NCBI GenBank assembly: GCA_965275905.1
Contig: CBDHYJ010000016.1
Coordinates: forward strand, 1-64,000
DNA: 64,000 nt
Reading direction: 5' to 3'
DNA from: CBDAQD01 sp965275905
Lineage (GTDB): Bacteria; Pseudomonadota; Alphaproteobacteria; Rhizobiales; JAJFHC01
Positions within the stretch are counted from its first letter, which is position 1. Each line of letters starts with the position of its first letter. Below the pieces are notes generated by a model, which was not told the DNA's origin, ran no database searches, and saw nothing but the letters and a program-made list of their open reading frames with translations. The translations under genes were made by a program, and so were the position numbers. This document shows, piece by piece, positions 33,925 to 41,984 of this stretch.

Positions 33925-35997
33925 TTATGCTTCCGGACGACGAACGATCTGCTGGATCTTGATGATGACGAACTCCGCGGGTTTGAGCGGCGCGAAGCCG
34001 ACCTCGATATTGACGATGCCGTTGTCGATATCACTCTGGGTGGTCGTCTCACCGTCGCATTTCACGCTGTAGGCTTCGCGAGGCGATGAACCCTGGAACG
34101 CTCCCTTGCGGAACAGGTCCTGCATGAACGCGCCGACATTGAGCCTGATCTGCGCCCAGAGCGGCTCGTCATTGGGTTCAAAGACGACCCACTTGGTGCC
34201 GCGGAACAGGCTTTCCTCGATGAACAGCGTCATGCGCCGCACAGGCACATACTTCCAGTCGGACGCCAGCGCGTCGGCGCCCTCCATGGTGCGCGCGCCC
34301 CAGCATATGTTGCTGTAGATCGGGAAGTTGCGCAGACAGTTCACGCCGAGCGGATTGAGATTGCCGTTTTCCTGATCCGTGAGCAGGTAGCCCAAGCTCT
34401 CGACGTTTCGCAGGGACGCCTCGGTGCCTGCGGGCGCCTTCCAAACTCCGCGCGCAGTGTCGGTACGCGCCCACAGTCCCGCAATGGTGCCGCTGGACGG
34501 CAGAGATCTCGGCCGGTTCTGATTGAGCGTGTCCGTGACGTTGGTGCGCGGGAAGTAGACCGCAGTGTTTGGATGGCGAAGACCTTCGTTGTCCATCAGC
34601 CATGTCAGCATCTGGTCCGACGTGCGCACGTTGCCGGGGATATCGATGATCATCATGGACCGGCGATCCTCGACATATGCCTCGGCCTCCGAATAGAGCG
34701 TGCGCATGGCCGCTCCGGCAAGCGTGGTCGCTTCGGGGATGCACAGGATGTTGAACATGTCGACATCCTCCAGCGCATAGAGGCCGGTCTTGGCCGCAGG
34801 CTGGCCCTGGAAGAACGCGACCGGGACGGGGCGGAACGTCGTGCCGGCCGCCGGTGGCGGTCCGTCATGTCCCTGTGTCGCTGCGGTCGGGCCGAGCGCG
34901 GTCTGCTGTGTGTGAGGTATTGCGTTGGTGGCCGCCGAAAGCCGTACGCCACCCGGGGCCGCGCCCGCGGCGGCGCCGGTGAAACGGACAATGGTGGCCG
35001 GGTCGTAAGGCCGCGCTGCGCGGCCGAGCTGAACAAAAAACCGCAGCGGGCTGGCATTCGTGTCGTCGCCGATCAGTTGTACGGTCGCGCCGCTGAGCAG
35101 CGGTTTCTGACCGTCCGGAACCGATGCGTCCGCTGCCGCCCGCCGGATGGCCTGCTCGATGAACGGTCTAAGGTCACCATAGGTTGTCGGCACCTGTCCG
35201 TCGTACTGGATGGTGCCTGCTATTGCGCCCGGCCCGATATCGACGTTGAACGCATCGCCGTCTCCGGGAATCGATGGACCGCCTCCGCCGCCTGACTCCG
35301 GCAGCGTATTGCCCAGCGTGCCATTGCTCACGGGGCGGAACGCTACGGCGAAGGGGGCGGGAATGTTCGCCGGGTTCAGGCCCGCGCGGTCGAGCTGGAC
35401 CAGCATTGATGCCTGGTTGACCACTTCGAGCGCGTTGTTGGGAACATTGGGGCGCATGGTCAGATTCCGGTGCACCTCGGTCTGGAGCACCGTTGTGCGG
35501 TCGCCGTCGATACGGACCTCGCTCACGATCAGGTTGAACTGCTCGAGAGGATTGGCGGTATCGTAGTTGACCTCCAGGCGGATTGAGTTGCCCCACGCGC
35601 CAGGGTTGATCGCGCTTTCGCCGCGAATCCTGCGGCCGGCCGTGGCGCGAAAGATCTCGTCGCCGGCGCCGCCGGGCTGGGAGGTGAGGGTGACGGTCGC
35701 TGCCCGGGCATTGTCAGGTGCCGCCGCGCCGGTGTCGGCGACGCGCACGACCCACGCCTCGGTGCCGCCGTTAAGAAAGAACTGCTGGATTGCGTAGGAC
35801 GTCTCGCTGAACCGGTCCAGTCCGCCATACTCGCGCTCAAAGTCGCCCATGTTGAAAATTTGCACGGCTTCGTTGAGCAGGCCCTTGCGAAAAGTGCCCA
35901 CAAATGCGCCGACAGACGTGCTCACTGCCGGAACGGGACGGACGCCACTGGGAATTTCTTCTACGTAAACACCGGGGTAGGTCGGTTGCACAGGCAT
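33925..35997 (-). CDS. contractile tail sheath protein
   Basis: This 690-residue protein starts with the sheath signature PTYPGVYVEEIPSGVRPVPA followed by TSVGAFVGTFRKG, and ends with the conserved C-terminal domain (LRNFPIYSNICWGARTMEGA, PVRRMTLFIEESLFRGTKWV and SDIDNGIVNIEVGFAPLKPA). It is longer than the 350-450 residues of compact sheaths because of a surface domain at about residues 95-390, which is Gly/Pro-rich and likely exposed on the particle. It is the first gene of the eCIS operon, and only one sheath gene is present. Confidence 0.95.
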   Translation of the reverse strand: MPVQPTYPGVYVEEIPSGVRPVPAVSTSVGAFVGTFRKGLLNEAVQIFNMGDFEREYGGLDRFSETSYAIQQFFLNGGTEAWVVRVADTGAAAPDNARAATVTLTSQPGGAGDEIFRATAGRRIRGESAINPGAWGNSIRLEVNYDTANPLEQFNLIVSEVRIDGDRTTVLQTEVHRNLTMRPNVPNNALEVVNQASMLVQLDRAGLNPANIPAPFAVAFRPVSNGTLGNTLPESGGGGGPSIPGDGDAFNVDIGPGAIAGTIQYDGQVPTTYGDLRPFIEQAIRRAAADASVPDGQKPLLSGATVQLIGDDTNASPLRFFVQLGRAARPYDPATIVRFTGAAAGAAPGGVRLSAATNAIPHTQQTALGPTAATQGHDGPPPAAGTTFRPVPVAFFQGQPAAKTGLYALEDVDMFNILCIPEATTLAGAAMRTLYSEAEAYVEDRRSMMIIDIPGNVRTSDQMLTWLMDNEGLRHPNTAVYFPRTNVTDTLNQNRPRSLPSSGTIAGLWARTDTARGVWKAPAGTEASLRNVESLGYLLTDQENGNLNPLGVNCLRNFPIYSNICWGARTMEGADALASDWKYVPVRRMTLFIEESLFRGTKWVVFEPNDEPLWAQIRLNVGAFMQDLFRKGAFQGSSPREAYSVKCDGETTTQSDIDNGIVNIEVGFAPLKPAEFVIIKIQQIVRRPEA

Positions 35998-36395
35998 GGG
36001 CCACTCCTCGTTGCGAAAGGATTGTCCAACCTGCGCGCCGCATCGCGGGTATATAGCTCTGCACCCCCCATGGCAGGCGCAGGCAATGTCAGGTAACGGA
36101 TGGTTGCCGCATCCACTTTACCTTGCGCAAATCTATCCGCTTTCCAAATTCATGTACATTGTAAACTTCGAAAATCAGCGTACGGACAACAATTATAGGT
36201 TGTATTTTCGCTAGTTGCTCCTGATTGCTCCTGCTTTTTCCAACTTTCTCTGAAGCCGGCGCGATGCCACACCGGACGATGGACCGGTGCGTCGTTCGCG
36301 CATGCCGGATGCCTTGTCCGTGCGGGTGTTCCACGCCATAGTTGGCTCCTGACACTGCATGTCATTCTGTTCAAAGGGGTCTTCGAGAGCAGGCA
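35998..36395. promoter_or_regulatory. divergent promoter region between eCIS operon and Crp-family regulator
   Basis: About 400 bases separate the sheath start from the Crp-family start. The middle (36130-36210) is AT-rich. On the minus strand, TATAAT lies at 36197-36192, about 195 bases before the sheath start, with no good -35, which would fit an activator-dependent promoter. Reading frames that cross this region look accidental. Confidence 0.45.
36186..36203. promoter_or_regulatory. inverted repeat overlapping the predicted eCIS -10 box
   Basis: ACAAC and GTTGT form perfect 5-base arms around an 8-base centre that contains the minus-strand TATAAT. A protein bound here would sit on the promoter. 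It does not match the Crp or FNR consensus, so the binding factor, if any, is unknown. Confidence 0.3.
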
Positions 36396-37103
36396 ATGGA
36401 AAACTCCGCCTCTCGCATCAAGGTATTTGAGGGCCTGGACGACGACGTCGTCCAGCGCCTGTCCGCGCAATGCCGCTGGCAACGCCTGCGCGCCAACAGT
36501 CTGGTGGTCGAGCAGAGCGACGATACGACCGATCTTTTCCTGATCGCGGAAGGCAGGGTGCGCGCGAAGAAGTTCTCGCTGGCCGGCAAGGAGGTGAGCT
36601 TTATCGATCTCACATCGGGCGATGTGTTCGGCGAATTCTCCGCGATCGACGGCCAGCCCCGATCGGCCACGGTCGTGACCCTCACCGATTGTGTCGTCGG
36701 CCGGCTCTCAGCGGACGCTTTCAGGCGCCTGCTCTCCGAGCACCCGGAAGTTTCGCTCAAAGTCATCGAAATGCTGGTCGCCAAGGTCCGCGAGCTGTCG
36801 GAGCGGGTATTCGAATTCTCGGCGCTTGCTGTTCGCAACCGCATCCACGCGGAACTGCTGCGTCTTGCCCATACCGCGACACCCGGGCCGGATGACAATA
36901 CCGCCGTGATCGACGAGGTTCCGACGCACTACGAGATCGCCACCAGGATCAGCACACATCGCGAAGCGGTTACGCGCGAACTCAATACGCTCGAAGCCAA
37001 CGGCGTTATCCGTGCCGAGCGCGGCCGGATCGTCGTCAGGGATATGAAGGCGCTGCGTTCGATGGTCGATCAGCTGATCGAAATCGAAGCCGGGTTCTCC
37101 TGA
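36396..37103 (+). CDS. Crp/Fnr family transcriptional regulator
   Basis: This 235-residue protein has a cyclic-nucleotide-type sensor domain (residues 5-125, with LFLIAEGRVRAKKFS and GDVFGEFSAIDGQPRSATVV) and a C-terminal winged helix (about 165-225, THYEIATRISTHREAVTREL and GVIRAERGRIVVRD). It lacks the N-terminal Cys cluster of FNR, so it is not an oxygen-sensing Fe-S type; the sensor pocket motif FGEFSAIDGQPRSATV is of the Crp kind. The ATG at 36396 is chosen because it begins the sensor domain; the open frame extends further upstream to 36342. It is divergent from the eCIS sheath gene and is the best local candidate for its control. Confidence 0.88.
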   Translation: MENSASRIKVFEGLDDDVVQRLSAQCRWQRLRANSLVVEQSDDTTDLFLIAEGRVRAKKFSLAGKEVSFIDLTSGDVFGEFSAIDGQPRSATVVTLTDCVVGRLSADAFRRLLSEHPEVSLKVIEMLVAKVRELSERVFEFSALAVRNRIHAELLRLAHTATPGPDDNTAVIDEVPTHYEIATRISTHREAVTRELNTLEANGVIRAERGRIVVRDMKALRSMVDQLIEIEAGFS

Positions 37104-37195
37104 ACCAGTCCCCGCCGATCCCACAATTTCCGCCTATTGGCGCGTCAGTCCGGGGGCGGCTTCGGAGTTACCCGAAAAATTTTCCCTCTTTGTGA

Positions 37196-37216
37196 GGAAT
37201 CCCACACGAGGATTCC
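37196..37216. promoter_or_regulatory. inverted repeat upstream of the 37-residue peptide gene
   Basis: GGAATCC and GGATTCC form perfect 7-base arms with a 7-base loop, about 70 bases before the peptide start codon. It may be an operator or a hairpin in the leader transcript; there is no T-run, so it is not a terminator. Confidence 0.4.
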
Positions 37217-37285
37217 CCGGCGCCCCCTATCTAAGTAGGTGACAGGCGGCAGGTCTGCATTGGCTAGGGCATTAGGAGAGTTTCA

Positions 37286-37399
37286 ATGACGTCCGACAAC
37301 TACTGGCATGAGAAGCGTATTACGCTGAAGGATATCGCCGGTGCCTGGGTTCCGGTTCTTGTCGTATTCGCAATCGTTCTTGCAGTTGCCGTCTTCTAG
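37286..37399 (+). CDS. 37-residue single-span membrane peptide
   Basis: This short gene is supported by a strong ribosome site (AGGAGAG six bases before the ATG) and by a clear intrinsic terminator downstream. The peptide starts MTSDNYWHEKRITLKDIAGA and continues as a hydrophobic segment (about residues 21-37, rich in V, A, L, F) that ends the protein. This predicts one membrane span with the charged N-terminus in the cytoplasm. I know no family for it. It stands alone between the Crp-family gene and the pilus genes and has its own leader, so it is likely an independent transcript. Confidence 0.7.
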   Translation: MTSDNYWHEKRITLKDIAGAWVPVLVVFAIVLAVAVF

Positions 37400-37536
37400 A
37401 CGGTGAAGCGATCGCATGCGCCCCTCTTGCGATCGTCATCCTTGGCGGGCACCCAACGCCTCTCGGAAGTGACTGCCAAGGCTTTCTCCCTCGCCTCGAT
37501 TCGCGGTTAGCGTTTCACGAATCGTCGGCGTTCCTT

Positions 37537-37575
37537 GCCGCTCCGTTTGCCATCACGGCGGAGCGGCATTTTTTT
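37537..37575 (+). terminator. intrinsic terminator
   Basis: GCCGCTCCG (37537-37545) pairs perfectly with CGGAGCGGC (37559-37567) around a 13-base loop and is followed by seven T. It ends the transcript of the 37-residue peptide gene and also shields it from the convergent cpaB gene. Confidence 0.85.
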
Positions 37576-37701
37576 GGTCGACGCAGGTCTCAGACCCGAC
37601 CTTCGACGGTCATCATCCTGTCAAACTAAATGACCCGCCGCCGGGACATTGGGCAGCGGGTCTGATCCCGGTGGCGTGCGCAGCAGTGTGCGTCTATGTC
37701 T

Positions 37702-38613
37702 TCAGTCGAGAGACAGCCAGGAGTCCTTGTTCGATGCGATGCGCTGCGTGTCGTAGGACGTGCGGTCAACGTTCACGGTGTAGTTGGATACTTTAACTGC
37801 ACCGTTGTGAGTGCCGTGTACCCGCATCGCGACCGTGGCACCGTCATCATAGGTTTCTCCGTTCTGATGGGCGTCGGCCACGCTGCGCAGCATCAGGGCG
37901 ATCGTTCCCAATTTTTCGGAAACGGCCAGGTGCTGAGCCTGGCGCGGATCGACTTCAAGCGTTGCTGTCTTGCCAATCGCGACCCGTTCCTTGCTCTTGT
38001 GACGATCGGTGATCTGGTCGATGGCGAGCACCTTAATGTTGGTCAGCACAGTCTCGCTGACATAAGACGGGCGCTGCTCTTCGTCGCTCGACCGTTCCTC
38101 GCGGGTCAGGACAACGTCGACGCGGTCCTCGGGGAGGATGAAGCCGCCGGCGCCGGTCTCGGGGGAAATGCTGACGCTGTAGGCCCGCTTGCCGGACCGA
38201 AGCGTTCCGGCCAGGAAGGCGGTCTTGCCGTCATGAAGGCTGCGTATGCTCAGCGGCTGGCCGGCGTTCAGCGCCGCTGTAACGACCCGTCCGTTGAACG
38301 TCGTGAGCGCATCGGGCGAGGCCGACTTGGTCACGAAGTTGCCGTGGATCGACCGGCTGGGCCATTCCTGCCACTGAAGGGCTGCTTCCTCGAGCCGTTC
38401 GCCGATTCTCATGTCGCGCGCAAGGACCAGAACCTGTTCGGTTTCGATTTGCGGCACCACCGGCGCAGCGACCTGGACGGGCGGAGGCGGTGCCGTCATG
38501 TTGCTCGCGACGTAGGCCGCTGTGCCGGCTGCCGTTAGCGCACCGAAGAAAACAAAGACACGAATGAGTTTCGTCGAACCCTTGGTCTTGTATTTGTAGC
38601 CGCGTCCAATCAT
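37702..38613 (-). CDS. cpaB: Flp/Tad pilus assembly protein CpaB (RcpC)
   Basis: This 303-residue inner-membrane-anchored protein has a membrane segment near residues 17-35 (LIRVFVFFGALTAAGTAAYV), then the SAF-type domain with EQVLVLARDMRIGERLEEAA, SGKRAYSVSISPETGAGGFI and LPEDRVDVVLTREE, all typical of CpaB. CpaB works with the CpaC secretin in the outer part of the Tad pilus machine. The start at ATG 38613 is preferred over the longer frame to 38664. It is separated from the upstream lipoprotein gene by 422 bases, so it may have its own promoter. Confidence 0.9.
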   Translation of the reverse strand: MIGRGYKYKTKGSTKLIRVFVFFGALTAAGTAAYVASNMTAPPPPVQVAAPVVPQIETEQVLVLARDMRIGERLEEAALQWQEWPSRSIHGNFVTKSASPDALTTFNGRVVTAALNAGQPLSIRSLHDGKTAFLAGTLRSGKRAYSVSISPETGAGGFILPEDRVDVVLTREERSSDEEQRPSYVSETVLTNIKVLAIDQITDRHKSKERVAIGKTATLEVDPRQAQHLAVSEKLGTIALMLRSVADAHQNGETYDDGATVAMRVHGTHNGAVKVSNYTVNVDRTSYDTQRIASNKDSWLSLD

Positions 38614-39035
38614 CACCAATCCCGCCGAATTTTCACGCCCTAGCGCATTTCTACCTGCATGCATGAAAACAGAATCGAGATGTCATGGAAACATGAAGCT
38701 TTGGCCAGAGGTAACAAATATAAACGTCGTTCGGTAAAATTATATATTGCTTTTATTCAACATCGGGGGGCCGGAAGTACGTTTACGATAAAGATACTGG
38801 AAATCTGCCGGCCGGTATTATTAAGAAATTCTGAACGCGCCGGTCATTAGGGTCCGGTTAACCGCGCGCTGTGGGAAATTTATTTTCCGGAAATGCGCCG
38901 GCCGGCGGCTCGGCTGAATGCGTTTCTCGACAAACTTCTGCCAAAAAGGCAGGGCTGTCGGATTGATCAAACGTCTGTTGAGAGAGCGCCCGGGCGATTC
39001 TGTTCGCGCTGCGGAGCTGATCTGATTCCCGCGGC
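38614..39035. promoter_or_regulatory. gap upstream of cpaB, AT-rich, possible promoter
   Basis: About 420 bases with no supported gene. A minus-strand TATAAT at 38744-38739, about 125 bases before cpaB, lies in a clearly AT-rich patch and could be a -10 box, though I see no matching -35. The rest shows nothing distinctive. Confidence 0.35.
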
Positions 39036-39359
39036 CTATTCCTCGCCCTCGCCGCCGCCGTCCGTAATCGAGCCGTCACTGCCGCTGTCAATTTCAACAG
39101 CCGGATCCTTGTAGCGTTCGATGGCTTTGTTCAGTCGGTCGGAGTCGTGCTTGAGGGCCGTGCGCCGGGCGGATTTGGGCATCGGGTCGATCGTCTGCTG
39201 TGACTTGTTCACAGCGATCGCATCGCCGGCCTCCGGTGCAATGCGGTCGGTTGCCGCCCAATGGTCGTAAGTGCACGCCGGGAGCGCGATCGTCATCAGC
39301 GTGACCATGACCGCAATTCCGGTGGTCCTGCGTGGGGATTTGGGCTCTGCGCGTTCCAT
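39036..39359 (-). CDS. small lipoprotein of the Cpa/Tad locus (CpaD-like position)
   Basis: This 107-residue protein has a hydrophobic signal ending in a lipobox (TIALPACTYD; Cys follows LPA), so it is probably outer-membrane anchored. The segment DRIAPEAGDAIAVNKSQQTI followed by DPMP is one I have seen in small proteins next to cpaC in alphaproteobacteria, where CpaD would be expected. The C-terminus is acidic and Gly-rich. Start choice is uncertain: two ATG (39362, 39359) and an upstream TTG (39371); GGGGAG lies directly before the ATG pair. It follows cpaC by about 13 bases. Confidence 0.72.
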   Translation of the reverse strand: MERAEPKSPRRTTGIAVMVTLMTIALPACTYDHWAATDRIAPEAGDAIAVNKSQQTIDPMPKSARRTALKHDSDRLNKAIERYKDPAVEIDSGSDGSITDGGGEGEE

Positions 39360-39372
39360 CATCTCCCCCAAT

Positions 39373-40803
39373 TCATTTCACTATGTGCCCATCGGTTCCG
39401 ACGCCGCTGCCGGGCAGCCGCCAGCGCTCAACGTCTTCACGGGGCCTCTCGCTCTTGCCGAGAAGGAAATAATCGAGATCATTAGTCGGCCTGCGGCCAT
39501 CCAGAGGCGTTGCAAGCTTGCCCGGTGCGGTCACCGGCTTGACGAGCCTTGGCGTGACGATGATCACGAGGTCAGTCTCGTTCTTCTGATAAGACGCGCT
39601 CCTGAACAGCGACCCGAGGACCGGGACATCACCCACCCAGGGCAGTTGAGAGAGAGTCTTCGTATTGTTGGCCTGCAGAAGGCCGGCAATGGCAAAACTC
39701 TGTCCGTCGCGCAGCTCGATGGTTGTGTTGGCGCGCCTGACGACCAGTGTCGGAATCTCGATTGTCTGAAGCCGGAGGGTCCTGGTCGTGTCCAGCTGAC
39801 TCACTTCAGGCTCGATCTTCAGATTGATCTGACCGTCCGAGAGGACGGTTGGCGTGAATTCCAGGCCAACGCCGAATTTCTTGAACTCGATCGTGATCGT
39901 GTTGTTGTCCTGGGCAACAGGGAAGGGGAACTCGCCGCCCGCGAGGAAGCTTGCCTTGTCACCGGAAAGCGCAACCAGGTTCGGTTCGGCGAGCGTCCTG
40001 ATCGTGCCCTTCTGTTCGAGCGCATTGATCAGAACGTCGATCCGGTTCTGTCCAACTCCGAGCAGGTTGGTCAGGATCTGGCCGAAAGGCGTGGAACCGG
40101 TCGCGAGGTTCAGGCCCGAATTGACATTCAGGTTCCGGGTCACGGCTGAAACGTTGATGCCCAGTTCGCGGCCTGCGGACCGGGTCGCCTCGACAAAACG
40201 GACCTCGAGCATCACCTGCTGCGGCGACCGGACCTTGATTCCGTTGGTGACCGAACCCGGCGCGAACTGTTCCGCTATGGCCAGCGCCTGCGCAGCCGCC
40301 GGCGCGCTCGACACTTCACCGCCCAGATAGACCTTTCCGTTGAGGTTGCGGACCTTGACCCACTCACGCGGCAAAACCTCACGAAGCTTCGCCTGCAACC
40401 TGGAGATGTCGTAGGAAACCAGAATGTCGACAACGGCGATGAGCTGTTTTTCCTCGTCATACAGCGACATATTGGTCGCGCCGATCTCCTTGCCGAGCAC
40501 ATAGACGACCTGGTTGGTCATCGGAATGACGTCGACGATCTTGGACGATCCGACGACCACATCGGACACCGCCTTGTCGAACTTTATCGTCTCCGACTTG
40601 TTGATCGCGACCGTCAGGGTGCCCACTCTTTCCACGTTGGAGATGTTGACGACCCGTGTCTTGCCCTGAGCATTTGCGTCGCTGGCGGGCAACAGGCCGG
40701 TGAGCAGCATGCCGGTCAGCAGCATGAGAGCGCCGAAGATGCCGGTGCGTTGGCGCGCGGGCATGCCCGCACTGTTTGCGGAATTCGCCTGGCGCCTATC
40801 CAT
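39373..40803 (-). CDS. cpaC: Tad pilus secretin CpaC (RcpA)
   Basis: This protein of about 476 residues contains an N-terminal pilus-secretin domain (NKSETIKFDKAVSDVVVGSS, IDVIPMTNQVVYVLGKEIGA), a BON-like segment (LNGKVYLGGEVSSAPAAAQA) and the secretin core (QVMLEVRFVEATRSAGRELG, ALSGDKASFLAGGEFPFPVA, ELRDGQSFAIAGLLQANNTK). It forms the outer-membrane pore of the Tad pilus. The chosen start overlaps the upstream TPR gene by 8 bases; a longer frame reaches 40833. Signal segment: FGALMLLTGMLLTGLLPASDA. Confidence 0.92.
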   Translation of the reverse strand: MDRRQANSANSAGMPARQRTGIFGALMLLTGMLLTGLLPASDANAQGKTRVVNISNVERVGTLTVAINKSETIKFDKAVSDVVVGSSKIVDVIPMTNQVVYVLGKEIGATNMSLYDEEKQLIAVVDILVSYDISRLQAKLREVLPREWVKVRNLNGKVYLGGEVSSAPAAAQALAIAEQFAPGSVTNGIKVRSPQQVMLEVRFVEATRSAGRELGINVSAVTRNLNVNSGLNLATGSTPFGQILTNLLGVGQNRIDVLINALEQKGTIRTLAEPNLVALSGDKASFLAGGEFPFPVAQDNNTITIEFKKFGVGLEFTPTVLSDGQINLKIEPEVSQLDTTRTLRLQTIEIPTLVVRRANTTIELRDGQSFAIAGLLQANNTKTLSQLPWVGDVPVLGSLFRSASYQKNETDLVIIVTPRLVKPVTAPGKLATPLDGRRPTNDLDYFLLGKSERPREDVERWRLPGSGVGTDGHIVK

Positions 40804-41329
40804 CGCGACCTGCCTTCTTTTGCTGCGCAGCAAAGAGCAGGTCTATGTTGCGCTGGATCTTGGGATCTTTGCTGTCGAGGGAGTGCGCCCGCTTCAATGC
40901 GCGGTTGGCCTTGGTCAGATCGCCTCTCAGAAGATACGAGAAGCCGAGATTGTTCCACGCCGCCGCGTTTTCAGGCTCCAGGGTGAGGGCTTTGCGATAT
41001 GACCTGTCAGACATGTCGAAACGCTGCAGCCGGTCGTAGGTGGCAGCGAGGCCCAACCACGACCTCGTCGCTTTCGGGTCGCGCTCGACAGCTTCCCTGA
41101 AGGACTTTTCTGCCAGGCCGTATTCACGATTGTTGAAGTAGCTGACGCCGTTCTGATGAGAAAGATTATCGGCGATGATGAGGTCCGGGGCTTTCGGCTC
41201 CGCGTCCACAGACGCAGTCGCGACGACCGGTTTCTCGGCGACTCCAAGACACCCGGTGACACCGGTCAACAGTGCCAGCGCAATGATGCGCAAATACACT
41301 TTACCGACGCCGGTACCCCACTTCAGCAT
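40796..41329 (-). CDS. TPR lipoprotein, TadD-like
   Basis: This 177-residue protein has a signal with lipobox (LALLTGVTGCLG) and about three tetratricopeptide repeats (GVSYFNNREYGLAEKSFREA, SWLGLAATYDRLQRFDMSDR, AWNNLGFSYLLRGDLTKANR). TadD is a TPR lipoprotein needed for Tad pilus assembly, and this gene is first in the local pilus operon, overlapping cpaC. No ATPase, prepilin peptidase, platform protein or Flp pilin gene is in this window, so the locus is split or partial. Confidence 0.82.
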   Translation of the reverse strand: MLKWGTGVGKVYLRIIALALLTGVTGCLGVAEKPVVATASVDAEPKAPDLIIADNLSHQNGVSYFNNREYGLAEKSFREAVERDPKATRSWLGLAATYDRLQRFDMSDRSYRKALTLEPENAAAWNNLGFSYLLRGDLTKANRALKRAHSLDSKDPKIQRNIDLLFAAQQKKAGRDG

Positions 41330-41984
41330 AGCCCCCCAACCTCACAGACACCTTAAATAGCATTTCGACGCTCGTATTCCGTCCCAACCGTCGATCGGGC
41401 AAACGCCCCCGCATGCATGCTTTACACCACACACAAACCCGACTCTTGGAACTCGACACACACTCAATTGCAGAGGCGGTCGCACCAGATACGCAACTAT
41501 TGAAAGTGACGTTGCCGCTGCCGCATTTTTTTATCATTGGGCACGAGCGATTCTGCGTATCACCCGCGCGGAAGCAGTTTTCCATCTTTGTCTGGGCAAG
41601 GCAATTCTAATTGGCCGGTACAGGAACGCTGTGGGAAACTTCCAAATCGACTGTTGCGAACAAGTGACATCATTTCAGCCGTCGTCCGGCCGGTGCAGTC
41701 TGTTCTGCCGTCGGGGCAAGGGTGCATTCAAGCGACACATGAAGGCAGGTTCGACCGATTTCACCTTTCACGGAACAGTTTTGATATTATGGTTTAAGTC
41801 CACTAACTCTTTGAAAAACATATATTTTGAACTTAGGATGCCGGTTGAGGCTGATCTGCCGTCCATCACCGGGTTCCGATGCCGACGGCACGCCGACCGG
41901 CCTTGTTGAGAAATTGAGTCATCGACCGGGCGGCCGGTCGTCACATTGACCTGTTACGGGCCGGCAACACCGATCGGGAGTTCC
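41330..41984. other. intergenic region between pilus genes and tungstate regulator
   Basis: About 650 bases with no supported gene in either direction. It should contain divergent promoters for the TadD-like gene and the HTH regulator. An AT-rich patch at 41770-41830 precedes the regulator. Several short frames cross it but lack start sites or recognisable proteins. Confidence 0.45.

Noticed and set aside
4747..35997. Locus interpreted as an R-type pyocin or defective prophage
   Set aside because: No head, portal, terminase, lysis or integrase genes, and DUF4157, DUF4255, AAA ATPase and DUF6519 are eCIS markers.
36089..36355. Minus-strand frame between the sheath gene and the Crp regulator
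   Set aside because: Low complexity of codon use, no ribosome site, and it would fill the divergent promoter region.
38659..38850. Plus-strand frame upstream of cpaB
   Set aside because: AT-rich, overlaps the region expected to hold the cpaB promoter, and no family recognised.
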